Assembly: GCA_938003745.1 (NCBI GenBank)
Contig: CALKXS010000085.1
Location: forward strand, 1-32,742
Source of the DNA: an uncultured Algibacter sp.
GTDB lineage: Bacteria; Bacteroidota; Bacteroidia; Flavobacteriales; Flavobacteriaceae
Reading direction: 5' to 3'
Length of the DNA: 32,742 nucleotides
Shown here: one piece after another, positions 24,809 through 32,742 of the stretch
Layout of the letters: every line of letters begins with the position of its first letter
Numbering within the stretch: the first letter of the stretch is position 1
Position numbers and translations under genes: made by a program
Notes under the pieces: generated by a model
What the model was told of the DNA's origin: nothing
The model's input: the letters and a program-made list of their open reading frames with translations, nothing else
The model's database searches: none

Positions 24809-27134
24809 AAAAGGATTCCTTTCTATTTTTATCTGTCTATTTTTTTTTAATGTTTTGATGTTAACTGCTCAAACCATTAAAAAAGAAAAACAACCTCTTA
24901 CTTCTATTTTAAAAACAATAGAAAAGCGCTATAATGTTAATTTCTCTTATGCCGATTCTAACCTTAAAGATTTAAAAACCCTTCCACCTTCTCAAGCATT
25001 ACCTCTTAGAGGTGTATTAGATTTTCTAAGATATAAAACGAAACTTGATTTTCAAATATTAGACTCACGCTTTATCGCTATAAAAAAAAGAAAGAAAATA
25101 CATAATAAAAATCCTAAAATTCAAAGACTTAAAGATATTGTAATAACAAACTACTTAACCACTGGAATCAAAAAATTAAACGATGGCAGTATAACAATAA
25201 AACCTGAAGCTTTTGGCATTTTGCCTGGTTTAATAGAACCCGATGTTTTACAAACCATTCAAGGGCTTCCAGGTATTTTAAGTATAGATGAAACGGTATC
25301 AAACATAAATATTAGAGGTGGTACCCATGATCAAAACCTATTACTCTGGGACGGCATAAAAATATATCAATCTGGTCATTTTTTTGGACTAATATCTGCT
25401 TTCAATCCATACATCACAAAGTCTATTAACATATATAAAAATGGCACAAGAGCCAAGTATGGTGATGGAATTTCTAGTGTTATAGAGATGAAACTTCCAG
25501 ATAATATTGATAATGAACATAAAGCAGGTATTGGTTTCAATCTTATTAATATTGATGGATTCGCAAAAATGCCTTTATCTCATAATACAGAATTACAAAT
25601 ATCTGCCCGTAGATCTGTCACAGATGTAATTGAAACACCAACTTACAATCAATATTCTAAACGCGCTTTTCAAGACTCAGATTTAACTAATTTCAATCAG
25701 AATGAAAATTTTTCTTTTTATGATGTAACTGCAAAATTCTTATATAACATCACAAAAAAAGATAAAGCCCGTTTTCATTTTTTAAATATAAGCAATAGTT
25801 TAAATTTTGAAGAACAAACAACTATAAATGATAACAATGAGATATTAAACAGTAAACTATCTCAACAAAACACAGCTTTAAGTTTTACCTATACCAGAGA
25901 TTGGAGTAAAAAACTTTCAACAACATCACAAATCTATGTTTCTAATTACGATTTGGATGCGACAAATTTTGATATCACAAACAATCAAAGGTTAATTCAA
26001 GAAAATGAAGTTTATGATGGATCTGCAAAACTTGACATTAACTACAATTGCAACAAACAATTAAAAATAAATAGCGGTTATCAATTTACAGAAGTTGCTA
26101 TTAGCAATCTAGAAGATGTTAATAGACCCATTTTTAGAAGTTACATAAAACAAGTCCTTAGAAGTCATTCTATACACACCGAAGGTGCATTTGCATCTAA
26201 CAATTCGAACACAAATTTAAAACTTGGAGCTAGAATAAATTATTTCAAAAAATTAGATGCTTTACTTTTTGAGCCTAGACTTAATTTTAGTCAACGTTTT
26301 CTAAACCACTTTAAACTTGAAATATTAGGTGAATCTAAGAGTCAAACCACCTCACAAATCATTGATTTACAAAATGATTTTTTAGGTGTTGAAAAACGTA
26401 GATGGGTATTATCAAATAATGAAGATAATATAAACACAAGTATAGGAGAATCCTATGTTCCAATTATAAAAAGCAAACAACTTTCTACAGGTATACGCTA
26501 TAACAAAAACGGATTATTAATAAGTGTTGAAGGCTATATTAAAAATGTAGATGGTATTACAACACGAAGTCAAGGGTTTCAAAATCAATATCAATTTGAA
26601 AAAGCTATTGGTAAGTACAAAATAAAGGGGGTTGACTTTTTAATAAACAAACAATTCAATTCAGCTATAAGTACTTGGTTAAGCTATTCTTTGAGTAAAA
26701 ACAATTACACTTTTAAAACTTTAAATGAAGGAGTTCCATTTCCTAACAACGCAGATATTCGTCATGCCCTATCTTTATCTGGGATTTATAACTATAATAG
26801 TTTTAAAATAGGCTTAGGCTTAAATTGGTATTCTGGAAAACCAACAACTTTACCAGACTTTAATGCTGATTCAAGAAATAATTTTATTACTTATGAAACA
26901 CCAAATAATTCAAATTTAAATAATTACTTAAGAGTAGATTGTTCTACAACTTATGGCTTTAAAATATCAAATAAAACTAATGCTATTATTGGAGCTTCGA
27001 TTTGGAATATCCTTAATAAAAGAAACATCATAAATCAATATTTCTCTTTAGATCATAATAATAATACAGTTACTAAAGTAGAAAACCAATCTCTAGGAAT
27101 CACTCCTAATATAAGCTTAAGGCTTCATTTTTAG
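24801..27134 (+). CDS. TonB-dependent receptor with N-terminal STN signalling domain
   Basis: A 777-residue outer-membrane receptor starting at GTG. Signal peptide 1-23 (cleavage after LTA before QTIKKE); STN/secretin-like signalling domain about 28-95 (LTSILKTIEKRYNVNFSYAD); TonB-box-like LKDIVITN (110-117); plug about 132-232 (DVLQTIQGLPGI, SNINIRGGTHDQNLLLWDG, KYGDGISSVIEMK); then the 22-strand barrel to the C-terminal ISLRLHF. The STN domain instead of a plain CarboxypepD-like domain fits a receptor that signals to FecR. No SusD-like partner is adjacent. The ligand is unknown. It overlaps fecR by 8 bases, indicating coupling. Confidence 0.9.
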   Translation: MNRKGFLSIFICLFFFNVLMLTAQTIKKEKQPLTSILKTIEKRYNVNFSYADSNLKDLKTLPPSQALPLRGVLDFLRYKTKLDFQILDSRFIAIKKRKKIHNKNPKIQRLKDIVITNYLTTGIKKLNDGSITIKPEAFGILPGLIEPDVLQTIQGLPGILSIDETVSNINIRGGTHDQNLLLWDGIKIYQSGHFFGLISAFNPYITKSINIYKNGTRAKYGDGISSVIEMKLPDNIDNEHKAGIGFNLINIDGFAKMPLSHNTELQISARRSVTDVIETPTYNQYSKRAFQDSDLTNFNQNENFSFYDVTAKFLYNITKKDKARFHFLNISNSLNFEEQTTINDNNEILNSKLSQQNTALSFTYTRDWSKKLSTTSQIYVSNYDLDATNFDITNNQRLIQENEVYDGSAKLDINYNCNKQLKINSGYQFTEVAISNLEDVNRPIFRSYIKQVLRSHSIHTEGAFASNNSNTNLKLGARINYFKKLDALLFEPRLNFSQRFLNHFKLEILGESKSQTTSQIIDLQNDFLGVEKRRWVLSNNEDNINTSIGESYVPIIKSKQLSTGIRYNKNGLLISVEGYIKNVDGITTRSQGFQNQYQFEKAIGKYKIKGVDFLINKQFNSAISTWLSYSLSKNNYTFKTLNEGVPFPNNADIRHALSLSGIYNYNSFKIGLGLNWYSGKPTTLPDFNADSRNNFITYETPNNSNLNNYLRVDCSTTYGFKISNKTNAIIGASIWNILNKRNIINQYFSLDHNNNTVTKVENQSLGITPNISLRLHF

Positions 27135-27239
27135 AAACATATTACCCTTTTTAGGCTAAATTTAAACCGATTATCTAATTTATTTTGATAAATGCTTTTT
27201 ATTTCTTAATTTACTTCATACTAATATTAATATAATCAA

Positions 27240-28895
27240 ATGGCTTCATTAAATCCCTTGACTGGGACATTAGGATTAAGAAAAGCAAAACACTTATTAA
27301 GAAGAGCTACTTTTAATTATACAAAAGAGCAATTAGATGTTTTTGCTAGTATGACAGCAACTGCTGCTGTTAATAGTATTGCTACAAATCCTGCTAATGT
27401 ATTAGCAGAGCCTTATGACCCGCTTCCTACAAGCGCACCAGACGGGTTTTGGCTTTCATCAGGAGCACCCTCTAACACATTTAAGGGAAATGGTAGAAAA
27501 AAAGCTTATATCACAGCTTGGTGGTGGTATAACGCTGTAAATCAAATCTCATTAAAACATAAATTGTCATTTTTTTTACACACAACCTTTACTATCGGAA
27601 AAAGTTCTGGCTCTGGATTTCCATCAAATACTTATGACCATATTAGACTATTAGACTTCTATGCAACAGGTAATATTAAAGTATTAGCTAAAAAAATAAC
27701 TTTAGATAATGCTATGTTAGATTATCTAGATAACACCCATAATAACGCAACCAACCCAAATGAGAATTATGCTAGAGAGTATCTAGAATTATTCACAATT
27801 TTAAAAGGTCCACAGATAGGTCAAGATAATTACACAAATTACACTGAATACGATATTCAACAAGCCGCTAAAGTTTTTTCTGGCTTTAAAACTAAAGGAG
27901 ATAGATCTATCATTGATAGTGACACAAATATACCGCGAGGATACGCTAACGCTAATAAACATGATTCTTCAAACAAAACATTTAGTAGTGCATTTGGCAA
28001 TCAAACCATAATAGGTAGAAATACTGAATCAGGAATGATTGATGAACTTGATGATTTTGTTGAAATGATTTTTGGACAAACAGAAACAGCTAAAGCCTAT
28101 TGTCGTAAATTATATCGTTACTTTGTAAAAAGTAAATGGAATGCAACTGTTGAAACAGATATCATTACACCTCTAGCACAACTTCTAATTGACAATGATT
28201 ATGAAATTTTACCAGTAGTACAAAAACTACTTACTAGTGAGCATTTCTATGATAATGATGATAGTGACCAAACTGATAATATTATAGGATCAATTATCAA
28301 AAGTCCATTGCAATTAGTATCAGAGATATGCTCTGTTTTTAATGTAACTTATGAAGACCCTACATCAAATTCTTTAAGATTCTATAATAATTTCTTCCTA
28401 AGATTTGTTCACAACACATATTTTAAAGGCGCAAGTATGGAATTCTACGATCCAGATTCTGTGGCAGGATATCCTGCGTATTATCAAGAACCTAGCTTTG
28501 ATCAAATTTGGTTTTCATCCAACACACTTATATCAAGGTATAAACTAATTGAAAGTCTAATCCGTGGAAAAAACACAATAATTCCTAATGCTAATATCTA
28601 TGCAAGTTTAGACACTGTTCTTTTTGTTGAAAACAAAATTCTACCAACTAATGCTCAAAACCCTAATAAACTTGTTGAGGCTATAGCTGATTTATTATAC
28701 CCCGAAAGCATAAGCACAGATCGTATTAATTATTTTAAACAATTTTTAATAGAGGATTCTAACGATTTTTACTGGACTGGTGCTTGGTTACAATATATTA
28801 ACACCCATAGTAGGACAGATAAAATAACTGTAAAAACAAGGTTAGATTCCTTGGTTACTAGAATGGTAAATGCAGCAGAATTTCAATTAATGTAA
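27240..28895 (+). CDS. DUF1800 family protein
   Basis: A 551-residue protein of the DUF1800 family: GLRKAKHLLRRATFNYTKEQ at the N-terminus, LKHKLSFFLHTTFTIGKSS, HIRLLDFYATGN, NPNENYAREYLELFTILKGP (the conserved N-E-N-x-AREllELF motif), YDIQQAAKVFSGF, and AKAYCRKLYRYFVKSKW. No signal peptide is evident at this start. Function is unknown; in Bacteroidota and other phyla it is regularly encoded next to a DUF1501 protein, as here (11 bases apart). It follows the receptor gene after 105 bases with no clear promoter in between, so read-through from the TonB operon is plausible. Confidence 0.85.
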   Translation: MASLNPLTGTLGLRKAKHLLRRATFNYTKEQLDVFASMTATAAVNSIATNPANVLAEPYDPLPTSAPDGFWLSSGAPSNTFKGNGRKKAYITAWWWYNAVNQISLKHKLSFFLHTTFTIGKSSGSGFPSNTYDHIRLLDFYATGNIKVLAKKITLDNAMLDYLDNTHNNATNPNENYAREYLELFTILKGPQIGQDNYTNYTEYDIQQAAKVFSGFKTKGDRSIIDSDTNIPRGYANANKHDSSNKTFSSAFGNQTIIGRNTESGMIDELDDFVEMIFGQTETAKAYCRKLYRYFVKSKWNATVETDIITPLAQLLIDNDYEILPVVQKLLTSEHFYDNDDSDQTDNIIGSIIKSPLQLVSEICSVFNVTYEDPTSNSLRFYNNFFLRFVHNTYFKGASMEFYDPDSVAGYPAYYQEPSFDQIWFSSNTLISRYKLIESLIRGKNTIIPNANIYASLDTVLFVENKILPTNAQNPNKLVEAIADLLYPESISTDRINYFKQFLIEDSNDFYWTGAWLQYINTHSRTDKITVKTRLDSLVTRMVNAAEFQLM

Positions 28896-28906
28896 GATTT
28901 AGAAAA

Positions 28907-30535
28907 ATGAAAAGAAGAAAATTTTTAAAACTTTCAGCAACAGCCTCGGTTATAGGACTAACGCCTTTTGAATTACAAGCGGCTCTAAAATCTTTTATAC
29001 CTTTTGCTGATTGTCCAAATATATCTAATAGGAAATTAGTTTTAATCAATTTAGCTGGAGCGAATGATGGCTTAAACACTATTATACCTATAAGCGAATA
29101 CAGTACTTACGCAGCATTACGCCCAGATATAAAAGTTCCAGAATCTGGCACTAATAAATACATAACCCTTGATGGTACATTACCTAATAATCAACAAGTT
29201 GGTTTAAATCCTATTTTAACAGGTTTTAAATCTTTATATGATGCTGGTTCTTTAAGAATTATGCAATCTGTTGGGTATCCATCACAAAATAAAAGTCACT
29301 TTAAATCTACAGATATATATTTATCCGGAAACGATGGAAACAGCATTTTAAATGGAGGTGAAACTGGATGGATTGGAAGATTCATGGAATTATATTATTC
29401 GGACCTTCTTTTAGAAACATTTCCCTTAGCTGTAGAAATTGGATCAAATAAAACATCTTTAGGATTTCATGGAGAGGAAGCGCATGGTATGTCTTTAAAT
29501 ATAACAGGACAAGATCCTTCTGGTTTTTATAATATTTTAAATGGTTTAGGAGGTGAACCACCAATTAACATTCCAAATTCTGATTATGGTAAACAATTAG
29601 AGTTTTTAAAGAATACAGACGCCTTATCAAATACTTATGCTCAATCTATATCAACTGCTTTTGATAGCGGGCAAAATGATGTCACATATCCTGACACCGA
29701 TTTAGCTGACCAGTTGAAAACGGTTGCTCGCTTAATAAGTGGAGATTTAGGGTCTAAAGTATACATGGTGCGAATTTCAGGGTTTGACACTCATAATGAA
29801 CAAGTACAAGCTTCTGGTGATATATTAGGTGAACATCATAATTTATTAAATCAATTATCTACTGGTATTGAAGCATTCATGAGCGATTTAAAAAGTCAGA
29901 ATTTGGCAGATGACGTAGTTGGTTTAACCTTTTCTGAATTTGGAAGAAAAGCGAAACAAAACGGTAATTTAGGTACAGACCATGGAGAAGTAGCTCCAAT
30001 GTTTGTTTTTGGTAATCCTGTAGCTGGTGGTGTTTCTGGTACTAATCCAGATTTAACAGAGGCTACAAGCTCAAACAACTATCAAATACAAACAGTACAG
30101 TACGATTATCGTCAAACTTTTGGAACACTATTACAGGATTTCTTAGGTGCAGATAATTCTATTATTGACGCCACTTTTTTTAATCATAGTGTTAACGATA
30201 GTTTCACCAATTTAAAGCTTCCAGAAATTCTAAATGAACCATTATCAAGCTCTTGTTTAGCTACCTTATCCAATGAAGATTCATTAAAGGAAAAAAAAAA
30301 TTGGCTACTTCATCCTAGCCCTTTTAGTGATTTTATTAATTTCTCTAGTATAGAAAAGGCATCGTCTGTAAGTTATAACTTGTATAATTCTTCAGGAATT
30401 TTAATTATGAATAAAACAACTCAGCTTGTTAATGGAACAAGCTCTATTAACCTTAAACATTTAACCAGTGGTATTTATATATTTGAATTAAAAGTAGGAA
30501 ACAAAAGAGAAATACATAAAGCCATAAAGATTTAA
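28907..30535 (+). CDS. DUF1501 family protein with Tat-like signal and type IX sorting tail
   Basis: A 542-residue exported protein. N-terminus KRRKFLKLSATASVIGL is a twin-arginine-like signal (RR-x-FLK). The central DUF1501 (alkaline phosphatase/sulfatase-like fold) shows LVLINLAGANDGLNTIIP, SVGYPSQNKSHFKSTDIYLS, RISGFDTHNEQ, GLTFSEFGRKAKQNGNLGTDHGE and GNPVAGGVSG. The last 75 residues (NWLLHPSPFSDFINFSSIEK to HLTSGIYIFELKVGNKREIHKAIKI) form a Por/type IX secretion sorting domain, so the protein should reach the cell surface. The biochemical role of DUF1501 is unknown. Cotranscribed with the DUF1800 gene (11-base gap) and followed by a terminator. Confidence 0.85.
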   Translation: MKRRKFLKLSATASVIGLTPFELQAALKSFIPFADCPNISNRKLVLINLAGANDGLNTIIPISEYSTYAALRPDIKVPESGTNKYITLDGTLPNNQQVGLNPILTGFKSLYDAGSLRIMQSVGYPSQNKSHFKSTDIYLSGNDGNSILNGGETGWIGRFMELYYSDLLLETFPLAVEIGSNKTSLGFHGEEAHGMSLNITGQDPSGFYNILNGLGGEPPINIPNSDYGKQLEFLKNTDALSNTYAQSISTAFDSGQNDVTYPDTDLADQLKTVARLISGDLGSKVYMVRISGFDTHNEQVQASGDILGEHHNLLNQLSTGIEAFMSDLKSQNLADDVVGLTFSEFGRKAKQNGNLGTDHGEVAPMFVFGNPVAGGVSGTNPDLTEATSSNNYQIQTVQYDYRQTFGTLLQDFLGADNSIIDATFFNHSVNDSFTNLKLPEILNEPLSSSCLATLSNEDSLKEKKNWLLHPSPFSDFINFSSIEKASSVSYNLYNSSGILIMNKTTQLVNGTSSINLKHLTSGIYIFELKVGNKREIHKAIKI

Positions 30536-30567
30536 GTAATTAATTTACTTGTTATTATCTGATACAA

Positions 30568-30613
30568 AATAAAACCACCAATAAGAATTAAAACTCTTAT
30601 TAGCGGTTTTATT
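30568..30613. terminator. Bidirectional terminator between DUF1501 and argS genes
   Basis: AATAAAACC (30568-30576) pairs with GGTTTTATT (30605-30613), and inside it AATAAGA (30580-30586) pairs with TCTTATT (30595-30601), separated by short unpaired bulges. T-runs flank the outer stem on both strands. It sits between convergent genes, so it can end both transcripts. Confidence 0.75.
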
Positions 30614-30633
30614 TATATAAATATTTTATTAAA

Positions 30634-32421
30634 CTACATTCTTTCTGGAACTTGAATCCCTAAAATACTAAATGCAGATTTAATAGTCATTCCTACTTTT
30701 CTAGACAATTGAACTCTAAAAGATTTTTCAGCGTTACTATCTGCTCCAAAAATAGATACATTTTGATAAAATGAATTAAACCCCTTAACTAAATCATAAG
30801 TATAATTGGCTATTAAAGCAGGACTATGCTGTTCTGCTGCATTATGTATAACTTCGGGGTATAATTGTAATTGTTTAACAAGTTCTCTTTCTTTATCTTG
30901 TAATACAGAAATCTCTACAGTATCGTTTGTAACATTAACATCATTATCTGCCGTTCTTAAAATAGATTGAATTCTGGCATATGTATATTGAATAAAAGGT
31001 CCTGTATTCCCTTGAAAATCTATAGACTCTTTTGGATCAAACAGAATGCGTTTTTTAGGATCTACTTTTAATATGTAATATTTTAAAGCTCCTAAACCAA
31101 TTATTTTATAAAGCTCCTGTTTTTCTTCTTCAGAATAACCATCTAGTTTCCCTAATTCTTCCGAGATTTCTCCAGCAGTTTTAGCCATTTCATTAATTAA
31201 ATCATCAGCATCAACAACTGTTCCTTCTCTACTCTTCATTTTTCCGCTAGGTAAATCTACCATACCATAACTTAAATGGTATAGGTTTTTGGCCCAATCA
31301 AACCCTAATTTTTTCAGTATTAAAAATAATACTTGAAAATGGTAATCTTGTTCATTTCCTACCGTGTAAACCATTCCGTCTACATCTGGAAAATCTTTTA
31401 TACGTTGTATAGCTGTTCCTATATCTTGAGTCATATAAACAGCTGTCCCGTCTGAGCGTTTTACTATTTTTTTATCTAAACCTTCATTTGTTAAATCACA
31501 CCAAACAGATCCATCTTCTTCTTTAACAAAAACGCCCGATTTTAAACCTTCAGCGACAAATTCCTTACCTAATAAATAAGTATTACTTTCATAATATAAT
31601 GTATCAAAATCAACTCCTAAATTTTTATAAGATTCACTAAATCCATCATATACCCAACCATTCATTCTTTTCCAAAGCGCTACAACGTCTTTATCTCCTG
31701 CTTCCCATTTACGTAGCATGTCTTGAGCTTCTAATAAAATAGGTGCTGCTTTTTTTGCTTCTTCTTCTGTTTTTCCTTCAGCAATCAAAACAACAATTTC
31801 TTTTTTGTATTCTTGGTCAAACTTAACATAATAGTTCCCTACCAATTTATCTCCTTTTAAACCTGTACTTTCTGGTGTTTCTTCATTTCCAAAAAGTTTC
31901 CAAGCCAACATACTTTTACAAATATGAATTCCTCTATCATTTATAATCTGAGTTTTATAAACTTTCTTTCCAGATGCTTTTATAATTTCGGCTACACTAT
32001 ACCCCAAAAGATTATTTCTAACATGGCCTAAATGTAAAGGTTTGTTTGTATTTGGTGAAGAATACTCTACCATAATAGCTTTATCACTAGCGTTTGAAGA
32101 AACAAAACCAAAAGTATCGTTATCTTTCACACTATTAAAAAAATCAATAAAGTAGCTATCTACTATTTCAATATTTAAAAATCCTTTTACAACATTAAAT
32201 GCTTTTACCTCCTTTACATTATCAACTAAATACGTTCCAACAGTTTCTCCTATTTGAATAGGGTTTCCTTTTATAGAGCGCAACATAGGAAATATAACCA
32301 CAGTGATGTCTCCTGCAAATTCTTTACGTGTAACTTGAAATTCTACTGTTTCTAAATTTATATTGTAATATTTTATAACTGCTTGTTTTACTTGATAAGA
32401 TAAAGTCTCTTGAAGGCTCAT
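30634..32421 (-). CDS. argS: Arginyl-tRNA synthetase
   Basis: A 595-residue class I aminoacyl-tRNA synthetase that charges tRNA-Arg. The N-terminal Add-1 domain is about 1-100; catalytic part has SSPNTNKPLHLGHVRNN (HLGH = HIGH motif), KVYKTQIINDRGIHICKSM, DGTAVYMTQDIGTAIQR, VYTVGNEQDYHFQVLFLILK, and GKMKSREG in the KMSKS position. The C-terminal DALR anticodon-binding domain ends with SRKVGMTIKSAFSILGIQVPERM, the typical ArgS tail. Length is normal. It is single-gene, with its own probable promoter and the terminator at 30568-30613. Confidence 0.96.
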   Translation of the reverse strand: MSLQETLSYQVKQAVIKYYNINLETVEFQVTRKEFAGDITVVIFPMLRSIKGNPIQIGETVGTYLVDNVKEVKAFNVVKGFLNIEIVDSYFIDFFNSVKDNDTFGFVSSNASDKAIMVEYSSPNTNKPLHLGHVRNNLLGYSVAEIIKASGKKVYKTQIINDRGIHICKSMLAWKLFGNEETPESTGLKGDKLVGNYYVKFDQEYKKEIVVLIAEGKTEEEAKKAAPILLEAQDMLRKWEAGDKDVVALWKRMNGWVYDGFSESYKNLGVDFDTLYYESNTYLLGKEFVAEGLKSGVFVKEEDGSVWCDLTNEGLDKKIVKRSDGTAVYMTQDIGTAIQRIKDFPDVDGMVYTVGNEQDYHFQVLFLILKKLGFDWAKNLYHLSYGMVDLPSGKMKSREGTVVDADDLINEMAKTAGEISEELGKLDGYSEEEKQELYKIIGLGALKYYILKVDPKKRILFDPKESIDFQGNTGPFIQYTYARIQSILRTADNDVNVTNDTVEISVLQDKERELVKQLQLYPEVIHNAAEQHSPALIANYTYDLVKGFNSFYQNVSIFGADSNAEKSFRVQLSRKVGMTIKSAFSILGIQVPERM

Positions 32422-32443
32422 TTATATTGATGTTTTTGGAGAG

Positions 32444-32451
32444 CAAAGATA
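32444..32451 (-). promoter_or_regulatory. Putative -7 element for argS
   Basis: TATCTTTG on the minus strand (CAAAGATA on plus) fits TAnnTTTG, 22 bases upstream of the argS ATG. The same octamer and similar distance precede kdsA and the GT4 gene. A standard -33 TTG is not evident. Confidence 0.5.
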
Positions 32452-32510
32452 AAACTTTTATCAATCTTTGATTATAAATCTTAATTTTTATAAAATCTAT
32501 AAAAAGAAAA

Positions 32511-32742
32511 TTGAATATCCGTAAAGAGGCATAATTGAGTAAAAAGCCTTATTTTAGATAAAAAAATGACATGAATATTTTCAGTTTTACAGCCCATTTT
32601 GATAGTGAAGAAACTTGTCGTCTTCATTTTAAATCAGAGCGCGATAAAATAGGAATAAAGTGTCATCGATGTGGTCATGACAAGCATTATTGGATTAAAA
32701 GTCGTTAGAGTTATGAATGTAAATCCTGTAGAAGTCGTATCT
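32511..32742 (+). mobile_element. Left end of an IS1595-family element (copy C)
   Basis: Begins with the inverted repeat TTGAATATCCGT (32511-32522), identical to copy B, then the same leader (GCCTTATTTTAGATAAAAAA). It runs off the window, so its right end is unseen. It is visibly diverged from copy B within the coding part. Confidence 0.85.
32571..32742 (+). pseudogene. IS1595-family transposase N-terminus with in-frame stop
   Basis: The ATG at 32571 opens MNIFSFTAHFDSEETCRLHF and the zinc ribbon IKCHRCGHDKHYWIKS, parallel to copy B. Codon 46 is TAG (32706-32708) where copy B has TGG (Trp); the frame then continues SYECKSCRSR, so the stop interrupts the ribbon between its two CxxC pairs. Unless translation restarts downstream, this copy is inactive. 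The rest lies beyond the window. Confidence 0.75.

Noticed and set aside
1-32742. The IS copies as ends of a composite transposon
   Set aside because: They bracket essential genes (typA, ffh, argS), two are defective, and copy B lacks matching target duplications; three scattered insertions explain the data better.
1-32742. tRNA, rRNA or CRISPR array
   Set aside because: No cloverleaf-like segments, rRNA signatures or regularly spaced direct repeats were found on reading; a dedicated scan was not possible.

Overview
The window looks like a chromosomal segment of a marine-type Flavobacteriaceae (Bacteroidota). The DNA is very AT-rich, promoters carry the TAnnTTTG -7 element of this phylum, and there is an ECF sigma/FecR/TonB-receptor operon, a type IX secretion tail on a DUF1501 protein, and housekeeping proteins (TypA, KdsA, FtsE, FolD, Ffh, ArgS) of Bacteroidota type. 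No genus can be named from the sequence alone.

Layout. (1) 1-138: right end of an IS1595-family insertion sequence that starts outside the window. (2) 164-4983: a DUF1801 protein, a structured intergenic element (591-688), an outer-membrane barrel protein, kdsA, a small membrane protein, then typA and a YgjV-like membrane protein. (3) 5120-16088: a glycan-assembly island between typA and ftsE. It has two tandem Wzx flippases (both with TTG starts), a FemAB-like acyltransferase, a FdtB-type sugar aminotransferase, a FdtA-type ketoisomerase, four glycosyltransferases and two unrelated 2-oxoglutarate/Fe(II) oxygenases. Gene orientation is patchwork. No Wzy polymerase, initiating transferase or rmlA/rmlB is visible, so those steps must be encoded elsewhere. 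(4) 16089-17122: a gene graveyard; most of it is a broken SAM methyltransferase readable on the minus strand across several frameshifts. (5) 17123-21226: ftsE, an internally deleted IS1595-family copy (17920-18401), a YwaF-like membrane gene cut off by that copy, folD and ffh. (6) 21401-30535: a large acidic, repeat-containing lipoprotein gene divergent from an ECF sigma factor, then FecR, a TonB-dependent receptor, DUF1800 and DUF1501 genes. (7) 30634-32421: argS. (8) 32511-32742: left end of a third IS copy with an in-frame stop.

How the genes work together. FdtA and FdtB are the expected steps from dTDP-4-keto-6-deoxyglucose to a 3-amino-3,6-dideoxyhexose. The FemAB-like protein is the likely N-acylase, the glycosyltransferases would build the repeat unit, and the Wzx proteins would export it. 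The two oxygenases could tailor the sugars. In the 21-30 kb block, the lipoprotein gene and the fecR-TonB operon are each preceded by the same two-part element, AGGGTAGGG-N16-TGTnnTATAAT, with identical spacing. I read this as a candidate promoter for the ECF sigma factor encoded between them, joining the lipoprotein, anti-sigma factor and receptor (and perhaps DUF1800/DUF1501) into one surface regulon. This is the most interesting signal I found.
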